A DNA stretch of 64,000 bases. Origin: Sva-07 sp963717385 (GTDB lineage Bacteria > Actinomycetota > Acidimicrobiia > Acidimicrobiales > Ilumatobacteraceae). Numbering within the stretch: the stretch's first letter is position 1; every line of letters begins with the position of its first letter. The DNA is taken from assembly GCA_963717385.1 (NCBI GenBank), contig CAVQWE010000010.1, positions 62,001 through 126,000 on the forward strand, in the 5' to 3' direction. The notes beneath the pieces were generated by a model. The model made no database searches, was not told the origin of the DNA, and saw only the letters and a program-made list of their open reading frames with translations. Below are positions 41,088-50,248 of this stretch, piece after piece. A program made the translations under genes and the position numbers.

Positions 41088-42308
41088 TCAGCTGGTGCGG
41101 CGTCGTACCAGCGACCGGTCGATCTCGGCGATCGAGCGCGCACCGGTGAGTGCCATCGTACGCTCGAGGCCCTCTCGCATGAACGAGAACAACTGATCGA
41201 CACCACGTTCTCCTGCCGCACCCAATGCGTAGAGGTACGGGCGGCCGACCGTGACGGCATCAGCGCCGAGCGCGATCGCCTTGACGATGTCGCTTCCACG
41301 GCGGACACCGCCATCGCAGATGATCGTCACCTGGTCACCCAACTCCTGGCGAATCGGTTCGACCAGCTCGAGCGGTACGGGGGCATCATCGAGCTGACGG
41401 CCGCCATGGTTCGACAAACCGATTCCCTCCACCCCCGAAGCAACCGCTTCCTTTGCGTCAGCGACTGTCTGAATGCCCTTCAGAACAATCGGCCCGTCCC
41501 AGATCGACCGCAACCACTCGATGTCCTTCCACGAGAGCGACTGATCGAAGTGGCTGGCCACCTTGTTCGCGAGTTTGATCGGCGTCGAGCCATCCATTTC
41601 GCTCCGACCGACCACGTTGGCGAACTTGATGGGTTCATTGCGCAAGAAGTCGATTGTCCAACTCGGATGCAGGGCGCCGTCGACGAGGGTCCACGGCCCA
41701 ATTTTCGGCGGCAGCGTGAATCCTCGCCTCACATCGCGTTCTCGCCGACCGAGTACCGCAGTGTCGACCGTGAGCCAGACCGTGGTGTATCCAGCCACCT
41801 TCGCGCGAGCCACCAGTTCCTCCACCAACGGCCGATCGCGCCAGGTGTAGATCTGGAACCACTTGTCAGCATCACCGGCTGCAGCGACCTCCTCGATCGA
41901 TCGGGTACCCATGGTCGACAGCGAGTAGGGAATCCCCGCTCGAGCAGCAGCCCGCGCAACCGCCAATTCGCCTTGGGAATCGGCGATCCGGGTGTACCCA
42001 GTCGGAGCGATCACGAGCGGCATCGACACCGAACGCCCGAACAACGACGTCGAGGTGTCGAGATCGCTGACGTCTCGGAGTACTCGGGGCTCGAACTGGT
42101 AACGAGAGAAGGCATCGACGTTGCGCGCCATCGACCGTTCGTCCTCTGCGCCGCCATCGATGTAGTCGAAGACACCACGTGGGAGCCGGCGGCGGGCAAC
42201 CCGTCGCATGTCCTCGACGGAGACGCACTGCTGCAGACGTCGTTCGACCGGATTGATGGTCGGACGACGGAATCGGACGACGGACCTGAATGTCTCGATC
42301 ATTCCCAT
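41088..42308 (-). CDS. FMN-dependent alpha-hydroxy-acid oxidase/dehydrogenase (LldD-like)
   Basis: 406-residue TIM-barrel flavoprotein. The N-terminal PRGVFDYIDGGAEDE is typical. Flavin contacts are in MPLVIAPTGYTRI, SLSTMGTRSIEEV and WFQIYTWRD; catalytic His and Arg lie in IGLSNHGGRQLDDAP, and the phosphate site is CDGGVRRGSDIVKAIALGADAVTVGRPY. It oxidises L-lactate or another 2-hydroxy acid, passing electrons to quinone or oxygen. Some mycofactocin-dependent or glycolate enzymes look alike. ATG 42308 follows TACGCT (42316-42321) by 7 nt, which decides among three close ATG codons. Confidence 0.88.
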   Translation of the reverse strand: MGMIETFRSVVRFRRPTINPVERRLQQCVSVEDMRRVARRRLPRGVFDYIDGGAEDERSMARNVDAFSRYQFEPRVLRDVSDLDTSTSLFGRSVSMPLVIAPTGYTRIADSQGELAVARAAARAGIPYSLSTMGTRSIEEVAAAGDADKWFQIYTWRDRPLVEELVARAKVAGYTTVWLTVDTAVLGRRERDVRRGFTLPPKIGPWTLVDGALHPSWTIDFLRNEPIKFANVVGRSEMDGSTPIKLANKVASHFDQSLSWKDIEWLRSIWDGPIVLKGIQTVADAKEAVASGVEGIGLSNHGGRQLDDAPVPLELVEPIRQELGDQVTIICDGGVRRGSDIVKAIALGADAVTVGRPYLYALGAAGERGVDQLFSFMREGLERTMALTGARSIAEIDRSLVRRRTS

Positions 42309-42339
42309 GCATCGCAGCGTACGACAGCTGCGCACGACA

Positions 42340-43065
42340 TCAGTCGACGATGCGCAGACCGCTGGGGGTCATCGATGGCTCGGCTTGTGGCAGGTCGACG
42401 ACGAACTCGGTGCGGTGTGCTGGGAAGAGATGCTCGCTCACCAACACCGCGCGGCCGGAGTCGTCGGTGGTGATGCGCTGGCATCGCAGCACCGGTGAAC
42501 CTGCGGGCACGCCGAGCAAGCGGGCATCTCCCTCGCCGACGAGATCGGCACCGATCGTCTGCGTGGCGCCGCGCAACTCGACGTCGAGCAACTCGTAGAA
42601 CGGGCGTCGCTCGACATCTCGCCGCGACAGGTGGGCACCGAGTTCGGCGGGACACCACACCGTCACCACAGCGAACGGCTCACCGTCGGCGAGGTTCACT
42701 CGCTTCACACGCAGCACCTGCGTCACCCCGAGCACCCGCTCGACACGCTCGGGCGCCGACTCGTAGGCGAACTCTTCGATCTTGCGTTCCGACAGTTTGC
42801 CGACACCCTCGACATGCGACTCGATGGTCGCAAGCGACTCGAGGCTCTGCGGTACCGGTTCGGTGGCCACGAACCATCCGAAACCTTGCCGGGCTGCGAT
42901 CAGACCGTCTTCTCGAACGAGCTCCAGCGCCCGCCTGATCGTCACCCTCGATGCGCCGAATTCCGCTGACATCTCGGATTCGGACGGGAGAACTGAACCG
43001 GCCGGGGAGTTGCGAGCGCGCTCACGCAACTCGTCAGCGATCTCCTGATATCGGATGTGTCGCAT
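42340..43065 (-). CDS. GntR-family transcriptional regulator, HutC type (UTRA domain)
   Basis: 241 residues. The winged-helix DNA-binding domain is at 1-72 (IRYQEIADELRERA, then LPSESEMSAEFGASRVTIRRALELVREDGLI, the GntR signature). The UTRA ligand-binding domain follows, ending with the CQRITTDDSGRAVLVSEHLFPAHRTEFVV pattern. Such regulators respond to small metabolites. It is divergent from aconitase over 62 bp with overlapping promoters, so aconitase is the obvious target. ATG 43065 has a GGGAGA Shine-Dalgarno, and a perfect TATAAT lies at 43113-43118 on the minus strand. Confidence 0.88.
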   Translation of the reverse strand: MRHIRYQEIADELRERARNSPAGSVLPSESEMSAEFGASRVTIRRALELVREDGLIAARQGFGWFVATEPVPQSLESLATIESHVEGVGKLSERKIEEFAYESAPERVERVLGVTQVLRVKRVNLADGEPFAVVTVWCPAELGAHLSRRDVERRPFYELLDVELRGATQTIGADLVGEGDARLLGVPAGSPVLRCQRITTDDSGRAVLVSEHLFPAHRTEFVVDLPQAEPSMTPSGLRIVD

Positions 43066-43127
43066 GATGTCTCCCGACGGCCACCCCGCTGGTTGCGGAC
43101 TGGCCAACTTGTATTATAGTTGTCTAC
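43066..43127. promoter_or_regulatory. overlapping divergent promoters of gntR and aconitase
   Basis: On minus, TATAAT (43118-43113) with TTCGCA 17 bp upstream (inside the aconitase start) forms a near-consensus promoter for gntR. On plus, TATAGT (43115-43120) lies 7 nt before the aconitase ATG, so aconitase mRNA should be leaderless. The two -10 boxes share four bases. TGTA at 43110-43113 and TACA at 43124-43127 form a weak dyad around the plus -10, a possible GntR operator. Confidence 0.6.
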
Positions 43128-45417
43128 ATGACCGATGCGAACCAGGACCCCAGCAAGAACGGGGCAACGACCCCCATCGAACTCGTCGAGGGTGTCTACG
43201 CCAGCCTGCCGGGACGTGTGGCCGCCGGCCGCGAACGTCTCGGTCGCCCGCTGACACTCACCGAGAAGATCCTGATCAACCATCTCGCCGATCCGAATGA
43301 GGACATCGAGCGAGGCGGCACCTACAACGACTTTCGCCCCGACCGAGTCGCCATGCAGGACGCCACCGCGCAGATGGCGCTGCTGCAGTTCATGACCGCC
43401 GGGTTGTCCGAGGCCGCCGTGCCCTCGACCGTGCACTGCGATCACCTGATCCAGGCCAAGGTCGGCGCCACGATCGACCTCGGCGTTGCCGTCGACACCA
43501 ACAAAGAGGTGTACGACTTCCTCCGCTCGGTGTCGGCCAAGTACGGCCTCGGATTCTGGGGTCCGGGCTCGGGCATCATCCACCAGGTCGTGTTGGAGAA
43601 CTACGCGTTCCCCGGCGGGATGATGATCGGCACCGACAGCCACACCCCCAACGCCGGCGGTCTCGGCATGATCGCCATCGGCGTCGGCGGCGCAGATGCC
43701 GTCGACGTGATGACCGGCTTTCCGTTCAACGTTCGCTGGCCGAAGGTCATCGGCGTCAAGCTCACCGGCACGCTCAGCGGCTGGTCGAGCCCGAAGGACG
43801 TCATCCTCGAAGTCGCCCGCGTGCTCACGGTCGAAGGCGGCACCGGCGCGATCGTCGAGTACTTCGGTCCCGGCGCCGACTCGATCTCGGCCACCGGCAA
43901 GGCCACCATCTGCAACATGGGCGCCGAGATCGGTGCCACCACGTCGCACTTCCCCTACGACCACAACATGGCGATGTACCTCAAGGCGACCGGCCGCGAG
44001 GCGATCGCCGACGCCGCCGACAAGGTGGCCGACGACCTGCGCGCCGACGACGGCGCCGTCTACGACCAGGTGATCGAGATCGACCTCGACGAACTCAAGC
44101 CGCTGATCAACGGGCCGCACTCCCCCGACCGCGCACACAAGGTCGGAGCTTCCGGCGTCGGTGCGGCGGCCCGTGAGAACGACTGGCCGCTCGAGCCGTC
44201 GGCGTGCCTGATCGGCTCGTGCACGAACTCGTCCTACGAAGACATCACTCGCGTTGCGTCGATCGCCCGTCAAGCGGCCGCTGCGGGGTTGACCGCCAAG
44301 TGCGAGCTGCTGATCACCCCCGGCTCCGAGCAGGTGCGCGCCACGATCGAGCGCGACGGGTTGCTGGCGGACCTCGAAGCGATCGGCGCCACCGTGCTCG
44401 CCAATGCGTGTGGGCCGTGCATCGGTCAGTGGTCTCGCCCCGAGTCGATCACCGGGCAACCGAACACGATCGTCAACTCGTTCAACCGCAACTTCCCGAA
44501 GCGCAACGACGGCTCGGTCAACACCCTCAGCTTCGTCACCTCGCCCGACACGGTGTTGGCGATCGCGCTGGCCGGTCGCCTCGACTTCGACCCGACCGTC
44601 GACACGATCACCGCCCCTGACGGCACCGAGATCACCCTCGACGCTCCGGTCGGCGAAGTGCTGCCCGATGCCGGTTACGACCCGGGCGTCGACACCTACA
44701 CCGCTCCCCCAGCCGACGGCTCGGGTGTCGAGGTCGCGGTGTCGCCCACCAGCGATCGCCTGCAGTTGCTCGCGCCGTTCCTCGCGTGGGACGGCAACGA
44801 CTACGAGGGCCTGCCGGTGCTGATGAAGGCCCAGGGCAAGTGCACCACCGACCACATCTCGGCTGCTGGGCCGTGGTTGAAGTTCCGTGGCCACCTCGAG
44901 AACATCTGCGGCAACCTGTTCGCCGGCGCAGTCAACGCGTTCACCGGCAACGCCGGGACGGGCAAGGACATCACCGACGGCGAAACCCGCCCCTACCCCG
45001 AGATCGCGATGCGCTACCACGAGGCCGGCATCAACTGGGTGGCAGTCGGCGACCGCAACTACGGCGAGGGTTCATCGCGCGAGCACGCGGCGATGGAGCC
45101 ACGCTTCCGCGGCGGCCTGGTCATCCTGGTTCGATCGTTTGCTCGCATCCACGAGACCAACGCGAAGAAGCAGGGCTTGCTCCCACTCACGTTCGCCGAC
45201 CCCGACACCTACGACCTGATCGAAGAGGACGACCGCATCAACGTCAACGGACTGCCTCCGGTGCCCGGCCAGAACGTGCAGTGCCAGATCGTGAAGCCTG
45301 ATGGCACCACGATCGACTTCGAGGCGGTGCACACCTTCAGCCCCGAGCAGGTCGAGTGGTTCGAGGCCGGCAGCGGCACTCAACATCGTGCGCCAGAAGG
45401 TCGCCTCCAACAGCTGA
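43128..45417 (+). CDS. acnA: aconitate hydratase (frame broken near the C-terminus)
   Basis: Citrate-to-isocitrate isomerase of the TCA cycle, about 762 residues, of the mitochondrial-type aconitase group. The cluster cysteines are in IGSCTNSSYED and NACGPCIGQW. Substrate residues lie in VHCDHLIQ, GTDSHTPNAGGLG, and the swivel domain segment GDRNYGEGSSREHAAMEPR. The last codons are out of frame; removing one base near 45376 gives GSALNIVRQKVASNS, the normal end, with TGA at 45415-45417. Without the repair the frame reads five extra residues to 45422. A HutC-type regulator is divergent upstream. Confidence 0.94.
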
Positions 45418-45418
45418 C

Positions 45419-45449
45419 GTAACGATTGGTGCCAGACACCAAACGTTAC
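45419..45449. promoter_or_regulatory. 31-bp near-perfect inverted repeat over the nitroreductase promoter
   Basis: GTAACGATTGGTG (45419-45431) and CACCAAACGTTAC (45437-45449) are inverted with one mismatch and a 5-nt spacer. It starts 2 nt after the aconitase stop and its right end overlaps the nitroreductase -10, TACAGT (45447-45452). It could be an operator covering the -35 to -10 region, or a terminator of aconitase mRNA, or both. The core GGTGCCAGACACC is itself nearly palindromic. Confidence 0.6.
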
Positions 45450-45460
45450 AGTGCGGCGCC

Positions 45461-46114
45461 ATGGAGATCCGCGAGGCCATCCGCACCAACGGAACCGTTC
45501 GGGCGTTCACCGACGAGCCCGTCGACGACGCCACGATTGCGAGCGTTCTCGACGACGCCCGCTTCGCACCATCGGGCGGCAACCGCCAGCCGTGGCGCGT
45601 CGCCGTGGTGAAGGACACGATGCTGCGACGTGAGATGGCCATGCTGATGCAACCGGTGTGGGACGAATACATGGAAACCGCCGCCATCGGCGGCAACCCG
45701 TTCAACGTCATCGACTACGTCGAGCCCACCGACATCACGCCGAACAAGGCCAATGATCTCCTCACCAACATCGAGTCGATCCCCGTCGTGCTCGCCGTGG
45801 CCGCCGACCTCTCGAAGCTGGCGATGATGGACGCGGAACTCGATCGGCCACCTCTGACCGGCGGCGCCTCGATCTACCCGTTCTGTTGGAATCTGATGCT
45901 GTCGGCCCGAGCCCACGGCCTCGGTGGTGTCATGACGACCTTCCTCAGCCGGGCCGAGCCGGCGGCAGCGCCGGCGCTCGGGCTCCCCGAACACCACGCG
46001 TTGGTCACCACGATCTTCCTCGGCCGTCCGGTGCACCAGCCGACGAAGCTGAAGCGAAACCCGGTCGAGTCGTTCAGCACCGTCGACCGTTTCGACGGCG
46101 CCGCGTTCGGCTGA
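45461..46114 (+). CDS. nitroreductase family protein
   Basis: 217-residue flavoprotein. TNGTVRAFTDEPV is the N-terminal FMN segment and FAPSGGNRQPWRV the second. The C-terminal part with HGLGGVMTTFLSRAEP and LGRPVHQPTKLKRNPVE is usual for the group. It would reduce nitro or quinone substrates with NAD(P)H. This is the second nitroreductase in the window and the two are only distantly alike. ATG 45461 lies 8 nt after TACAGT with no Shine-Dalgarno; a strong inverted repeat overlaps this promoter, so expression may be inducible. Confidence 0.87.
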   Translation: MEIREAIRTNGTVRAFTDEPVDDATIASVLDDARFAPSGGNRQPWRVAVVKDTMLRREMAMLMQPVWDEYMETAAIGGNPFNVIDYVEPTDITPNKANDLLTNIESIPVVLAVAADLSKLAMMDAELDRPPLTGGASIYPFCWNLMLSARAHGLGGVMTTFLSRAEPAAAPALGLPEHHALVTTIFLGRPVHQPTKLKRNPVESFSTVDRFDGAAFG

Positions 46115-46119
46115 GCCAA

Positions 46120-46884
46120 TCAGCTGTCGATGGCGGCGCGGACCTCGGCGACGTACTCGCCGACGGCGTCGGGGCCACCGTCGATCAGGCGACGGACCAT
46201 GCTGGCACCCTGGATCACGCCGTCGGCGACACGCGACGCCTGGTACGCCTGCTCGGCGTTCGACACGCCCACGCCGACGAGCACGGGGACATCGGTGATC
46301 GCCTTGAGCCGAGCCGCGAGCGCGGTGGCGGTCTCTGCCAATGACTCACGTTCACCGGTCACTCCGAGCAGACCCACCGAGTAGATGAAACCTCGTGAGC
46401 GCGCTGCCACCATCGGCAACCGGTCGTCGGGTGCGGTGGGTGCGGCGAGCATGATCGTCTCGATCCCTGCCGCGTCGGCGGCCTCGCACCACGGCCCCGA
46501 CTCCTCCAACGGCAGATCGGGAAGGATCGCCGCACTGATGCCGGCTCGCTGGAGTTGGTCGGCGAACCGTGTCGGGCCGGGATGGTGCACGAGGTTGTAG
46601 TACGTCATCACCGCCAGCGGAATCTCGACATCGAGCGACGGCACCTCATCGAGCACCGAGGTCGGGGTGACGCCGTGTTCGAGCGCGTACTGCGACGCTC
46701 GCTGGATCACTGGACCGTCCATCACCGGGTCGGAGAAGGGGATCCCGATCTCGACCGCATCGGCGCCGTTGGCCGCACAGGCCCTGATCGCGTCCTGCCA
46801 GCCTGGGTACCCACCGGTGATGTACGGCACGAGGAGCTTGCGTCCTCGGTCACGCTTGGCGCGGAACTCGGTCTCGATGCTCAT
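46120..46884 (-). CDS. trpA: tryptophan synthase alpha subunit
   Basis: Cleaves indole-3-glycerol phosphate to indole, which is channelled to TrpB. 254 residues. Catalytic Glu is in GADAVEIGIPFSDPVMDGP, the catalytic Asp in ISAAILPDLPLEE, and the phosphate site includes GFIYSVGLLGVTGER with VGVGVSN. Start ATG 46884 overlaps the trpB stop as ATGA, a coupled junction. Last gene of trpFBA. Confidence 0.95.
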   Translation of the reverse strand: MSIETEFRAKRDRGRKLLVPYITGGYPGWQDAIRACAANGADAVEIGIPFSDPVMDGPVIQRASQYALEHGVTPTSVLDEVPSLDVEIPLAVMTYYNLVHHPGPTRFADQLQRAGISAAILPDLPLEESGPWCEAADAAGIETIMLAAPTAPDDRLPMVAARSRGFIYSVGLLGVTGERESLAETATALAARLKAITDVPVLVGVGVSNAEQAYQASRVADGVIQGASMVRRLIDGGPDAVGEYVAEVRAAIDS

Positions 46885-48092
46885 CAGAGCCGACCGTCGA
46901 GGATGTCCATCATCTGCGCGACGTCTTTGTCGCCGCGGCCCGACAGGTTCATCAGCACGGTCTTGCCCTGCATGTCGGGGGCCTCTCGGCTGATCCAGGC
47001 AACAGCGTGAGCACATTCGAGTGCAGGGATGATTCCCTCGGAGCGCGAGAAGAGCTGGAACGCGGCGATCACTTCCTCGTCGGTCACCGACGGGTATTCG
47101 GCCCGTCCGATCGACGCAAGGTACGAATGCTCGGGCCCGACACCTGGATAGTCGAGCCCCGCCGAGATCGACACCGCTTCTTCGACCTGACCCACCTCGT
47201 CCTGCATCAGGTTGCTGCGCATCCCGTGCACCACGCCCGGGGTGCCGCGTCCGATTGCGGCGCCACCAGCCGGTTCGACGCCGACCAAGCGGGTCGACGG
47301 TTCGTCGACGAAGCCGCTGAAGATCCCCATCGCGTTCGAGCCACCACCGACGCAGGCGACGACGACGTCGGGCATGGCTCCGGTCATCTGCTGGATTTGG
47401 GCGTGGGCTTCGTCGCCGATGATCGATTGGAACTGGCGAACCATGTACGGATACGGATGCGGACCGACGACGGAACCGAGGCAGAAGTGGGTGTCGGTCA
47501 CGTTGGCCACCCAGTGGCGCATCGCCTCGTTGACCGCGTCCTTGAGCGTGCGGCTGCCGCTCTCGACCGAGTGCACTTCGGCGCCCAGCAGCTTCATGCG
47601 GAACACGTTGAGTGCCTGGCGTTCGACGTCGACGGCGCCCATGAACACCGTGCATTCCAAGCCCATCAGCGCGGCCGCCGTGGCACTGGCGACACCGTGC
47701 TGACCAGCTCCGGTGTCGGCAACGATGCGTTGCTTGCCCATCCGCTTGGCCAACAGCGTCTGGCCGATCACGTTGTTGATCTTGTGCGAGCCGGTGTGGT
47801 TGAGGTCTTCACGCTTCAAGATCAGCCGGATGCCGAGTTGCTCACCGAGGTTGTGACACTCGGTGAGGATCGAGGGCCGACCCGAGTACTCGGTGTGCAC
47901 CCGCGTGAGCTCGGCACGAAACTCCGGATCGATCCACGCCTCGGCGAAGGCCGCCTCGAGTTCCTGACAGGCAGGAACGAGCGTTTCCGGTACGAAGCGG
48001 CCACCGAACTCACCGAACCGGCCGGTCGCATCGGGCGGCGCCGAGAGCGTCGGCGACGGTGGTGGAGTGTCTCGGGTGTCGATGTCGGTCAT
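46884..48092 (-). CDS. trpB: tryptophan synthase beta subunit
   Basis: PLP enzyme condensing indole with serine, 402 residues. N-terminal GRFGEFGGRFVPETL is the TrpB1 signature. PLP Lys is in LNHTGSHKINN; the phosphate loop is VGGGSNAMG; the catalytic Glu is in VADTGAGQHG. ATG 48092 overlaps the trpF stop as ATGA. It is a canonical TrpB1, expected to form the alpha2beta2 complex with TrpA. No leader peptide or attenuator is visible upstream of trpF. Confidence 0.96.
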   Translation of the reverse strand: MTDIDTRDTPPPSPTLSAPPDATGRFGEFGGRFVPETLVPACQELEAAFAEAWIDPEFRAELTRVHTEYSGRPSILTECHNLGEQLGIRLILKREDLNHTGSHKINNVIGQTLLAKRMGKQRIVADTGAGQHGVASATAAALMGLECTVFMGAVDVERQALNVFRMKLLGAEVHSVESGSRTLKDAVNEAMRHWVANVTDTHFCLGSVVGPHPYPYMVRQFQSIIGDEAHAQIQQMTGAMPDVVVACVGGGSNAMGIFSGFVDEPSTRLVGVEPAGGAAIGRGTPGVVHGMRSNLMQDEVGQVEEAVSISAGLDYPGVGPEHSYLASIGRAEYPSVTDEEVIAAFQLFSRSEGIIPALECAHAVAWISREAPDMQGKTVLMNLSGRGDKDVAQMMDILDGRL

Positions 48093-48742
48093 TCGAAGTC
48101 CCAATCGTAGGGGAGGTTGTCGTCACCGATGTACGGCGTCGACGCATGGGCACGGGCATTCTCGATGAATCGCTTGACTGCGAGCGCGTCCTTCTTGCCG
48201 GGCGACTTCTCGACACCGGTCGCGACGTCGACACCCCACGGCTGCACTTCGGTGATGGCGGCCCCGACGTTTTCGGGGGTGAGGCCGCCCGCAAGGATCA
48301 GCTTCATCGAGTCGGGTGCGTCGCCGGCGAGCGACCAGTCGAACACCTTGCCGGAGCCTGGTTCGGGTCCATCGATCATGACCATGTCGGTGCCGTACTG
48401 ATCGGCACGCGGCAAGTTGGGATCGTCGGCGCCGAAGGCCTTGATGACCCAGCGGAAGTGTCCAGCGATCTCCTTGGTCTGCTCAGCTGTCTCACGGCCG
48501 GACAGTTGCACCGCTTTGACCCCTGCCCGATGAGCGGTGTCGACCACCAGCTTCGGGTGCTCGTTGCGGAACACACCGACCGTGAGGATCTCCGCCGGGA
48601 GGCGACGTGTGATGTCGTACACCACCTGTGCAGCGACTTGACGGGTGGACGGAGCGAAGATGAACCCCACCGCGTCAGCACCCATGGCGACTGACAACAG
48701 CGCATCGTCTTCGTTGGTGATCCCACAGATCTTGACGAACAT
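48089..48742 (-). CDS. trpF: phosphoribosylanthranilate isomerase
   Basis: 217-residue TIM barrel performing the Amadori rearrangement in tryptophan synthesis. N-terminal VKICGITNEDDA carries the catalytic Cys, and the later Asp lies in the VMIDGPEPGSGK strand. ILAGGLTPENV and GVDVATGVEKSPGKKD bind phosphate. A stand-alone TrpF is notable since many actinobacteria use the dual enzyme PriA. ATG 48742 follows TACCGT (48751-48756) by 8 nt, so it heads a leaderless trpFBA transcript. Confidence 0.94.
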   Translation of the reverse strand: MFVKICGITNEDDALLSVAMGADAVGFIFAPSTRQVAAQVVYDITRRLPAEILTVGVFRNEHPKLVVDTAHRAGVKAVQLSGRETAEQTKEIAGHFRWVIKAFGADDPNLPRADQYGTDMVMIDGPEPGSGKVFDWSLAGDAPDSMKLILAGGLTPENVGAAITEVQPWGVDVATGVEKSPGKKDALAVKRFIENARAHASTPYIGDDNLPYDWDFE

Positions 48743-48824
48743 CGCCCGTCACGGTACTGGCGTCAGCAGCGCGGCGAGAGATTCATTGCAGCAGGCGATG
48801 CGCGCGCCTAACGTCTGATCCTGC

Positions 48825-49586
48825 ATGGGACGACTCGACGACATCGACCTCTCGGACAAACTCTCGGGCGACGAGTACGACAAGCGACTGACCGCAGCCC
48901 AGGAACGATTCGTCGAACTCCGACTCACCCTGGGCGGTCAGATCGGTGGCGGCGGGGTCGGCCCCGGCCTCCTGGTCGTGATGGAGGGAGCCGACGCCGG
49001 CGGCAAGGGCGGTGCCACCCGGCGGATCGTCGAACGCCTCGATCCGCGCCACTTCAGCGTCTACGCCTACGCAAAGCCCGATGACCGAGAGAAGCGTCAC
49101 CACTTCCTGTGGCGGTTCTGGACCAAGGTGCCCGGACTCGGCGGCATGTGTGTGTTCGACCGCAGCTGGTACGGCCGGCTGCTCGTCGAACGCGTCGAGA
49201 AGTTCGCCACCATCGAGCAGTGGACCCGCGCCTACAACGAGATCGTCGAGTTCGAGCGCAGTCTGGTGCTCGAAGGTGTCATCCTCGTGAAGTTCTACCT
49301 CCACATCAGCTCAGACGAGCAGGCCAAACGGTTCGAGAGCCGACGCGACGATCCGCTGCGCAAGTGGAAGCTCAACGACGAGGATTGGCGCAACCGCGAC
49401 AAGTGGGACAACTACATCGAGGCGGCCGAAGACATGTTCGAGCGCACCGACCATCAGCTCGCGCCATGGGACATCGTGTCGGGCGAGAACAAGAAGTGGG
49501 CCCGCGTCACGATCCTGGAAACACTCAACCAGCGCATCGAGGACGGCATCGCCCGCTGGGAGATGCTCAACACCCCGTCGACCTGA
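48825..49586 (+). CDS. ppk2: polyphosphate kinase 2 family protein
   Basis: 253 residues, P-loop kinase of the PPK2 family, which transfers phosphate between polyphosphate and nucleoside di- or monophosphates. Walker A is EGADAGGKGG, Walker B reads FDRSWYGRLLVERV, and the lid is RFESRRDDPLRKWKLNDEDW. One PPK2 domain only. In class I and II members small sequence differences decide NDP or NMP use, which I cannot call. ATG 48825 follows TAACGT (48809-48814) by 10 nt. Divergent from trpFBA. Confidence 0.9.
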   Translation: MGRLDDIDLSDKLSGDEYDKRLTAAQERFVELRLTLGGQIGGGGVGPGLLVVMEGADAGGKGGATRRIVERLDPRHFSVYAYAKPDDREKRHHFLWRFWTKVPGLGGMCVFDRSWYGRLLVERVEKFATIEQWTRAYNEIVEFERSLVLEGVILVKFYLHISSDEQAKRFESRRDDPLRKWKLNDEDWRNRDKWDNYIEAAEDMFERTDHQLAPWDIVSGENKKWARVTILETLNQRIEDGIARWEMLNTPST

Positions 49587-49616
49587 TCAGCCGATCGCGA
49601 TCCCCACGATTCCGGG

Positions 49617-50240
49617 TCAGGCGACCCGGGTGAACAGGTACGCGAAGGCCGACTTGGTGTAGCCGATCGCTCTGCCGGTTTCGTGAAGCAGATCGATCGT
49701 GATGTCCCGGGGCTTCTTCGGAATCAGGTGGGTGTCGAGGTCGGTGGCGCTGATCCGATAGCGGCCGCCTCGAGCAGTGACCACGCCGGCGAGTTCGTAG
49801 CGGGGGTCGATGGACGCCATGGCCGCGTCGCCGTGACTGGGATTGACGAGCAAGGTTCCCCCGACACGGAGGTGCTGGGTGCAGTGCTCGGAGATGAAGC
49901 CGCCGTAGAGCGACACGAGCAGATCGAAGCTGTCGCGCGGGAGGTCGAGATCGGTGGTGTAGTCCGCGTGGATGAAGGTGATGTCGGGATCAGCGGCACC
50001 GTTGTGGGCCACGACGATCTCGTTGACGCCGTTGGTGTCGGCGAAGAACTTGGATGCACGTTTGTCGACGTCGACATAGGTCACCGAGTCGAAGACGAAC
50101 GACGGAGCGAGATCGACGTAGCTGCCGGGGTACAACACGGTGTGGACATCGACGGCGGCGCCAACGGCGGCAAAGAGGCGCAAGCGATCGCCGTCGTGCT
50201 GGTTCTGCTTGGCCCACAGCTCGGCGGTCTCGGGGTGCAT
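49617..50240 (-). CDS. methyltransferase-like protein of unknown function
   Basis: 207 residues with a Rossmann-like order: YPGSYVDLAPSFVF, VTYVDVDKRASKFF (acidic ligand position), DITFIHADYTTDLDLP and SFDLLVSLYGGFISEHCTQHLRVGGTLLVNPSHG, which follows SAM-methyltransferase topology. The glycine-rich loop is atypical (YPGSY in place of GxGxG), so SAM binding is not assured. It follows trpC by 8 nt and is probably co-transcribed with it. Function unknown. Confidence 0.7.
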   Translation of the reverse strand: MHPETAELWAKQNQHDGDRLRLFAAVGAAVDVHTVLYPGSYVDLAPSFVFDSVTYVDVDKRASKFFADTNGVNEIVVAHNGAADPDITFIHADYTTDLDLPRDSFDLLVSLYGGFISEHCTQHLRVGGTLLVNPSHGDAAMASIDPRYELAGVVTARGGRYRISATDLDTHLIPKKPRDITIDLLHETGRAIGYTKSAFAYLFTRVA

Positions 50241-50248
50241 CGGTTCGA

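Noticed and set aside
42942..45020. Long open frame of 692 codons antisense to aconitase
   Set aside because: Arg/Val/Gly-rich composition without any family motif; the opposite strand encodes an unmistakable aconitase. The same applies to long frames opposite gltB, the ABC exporters, glyQS and fadD.
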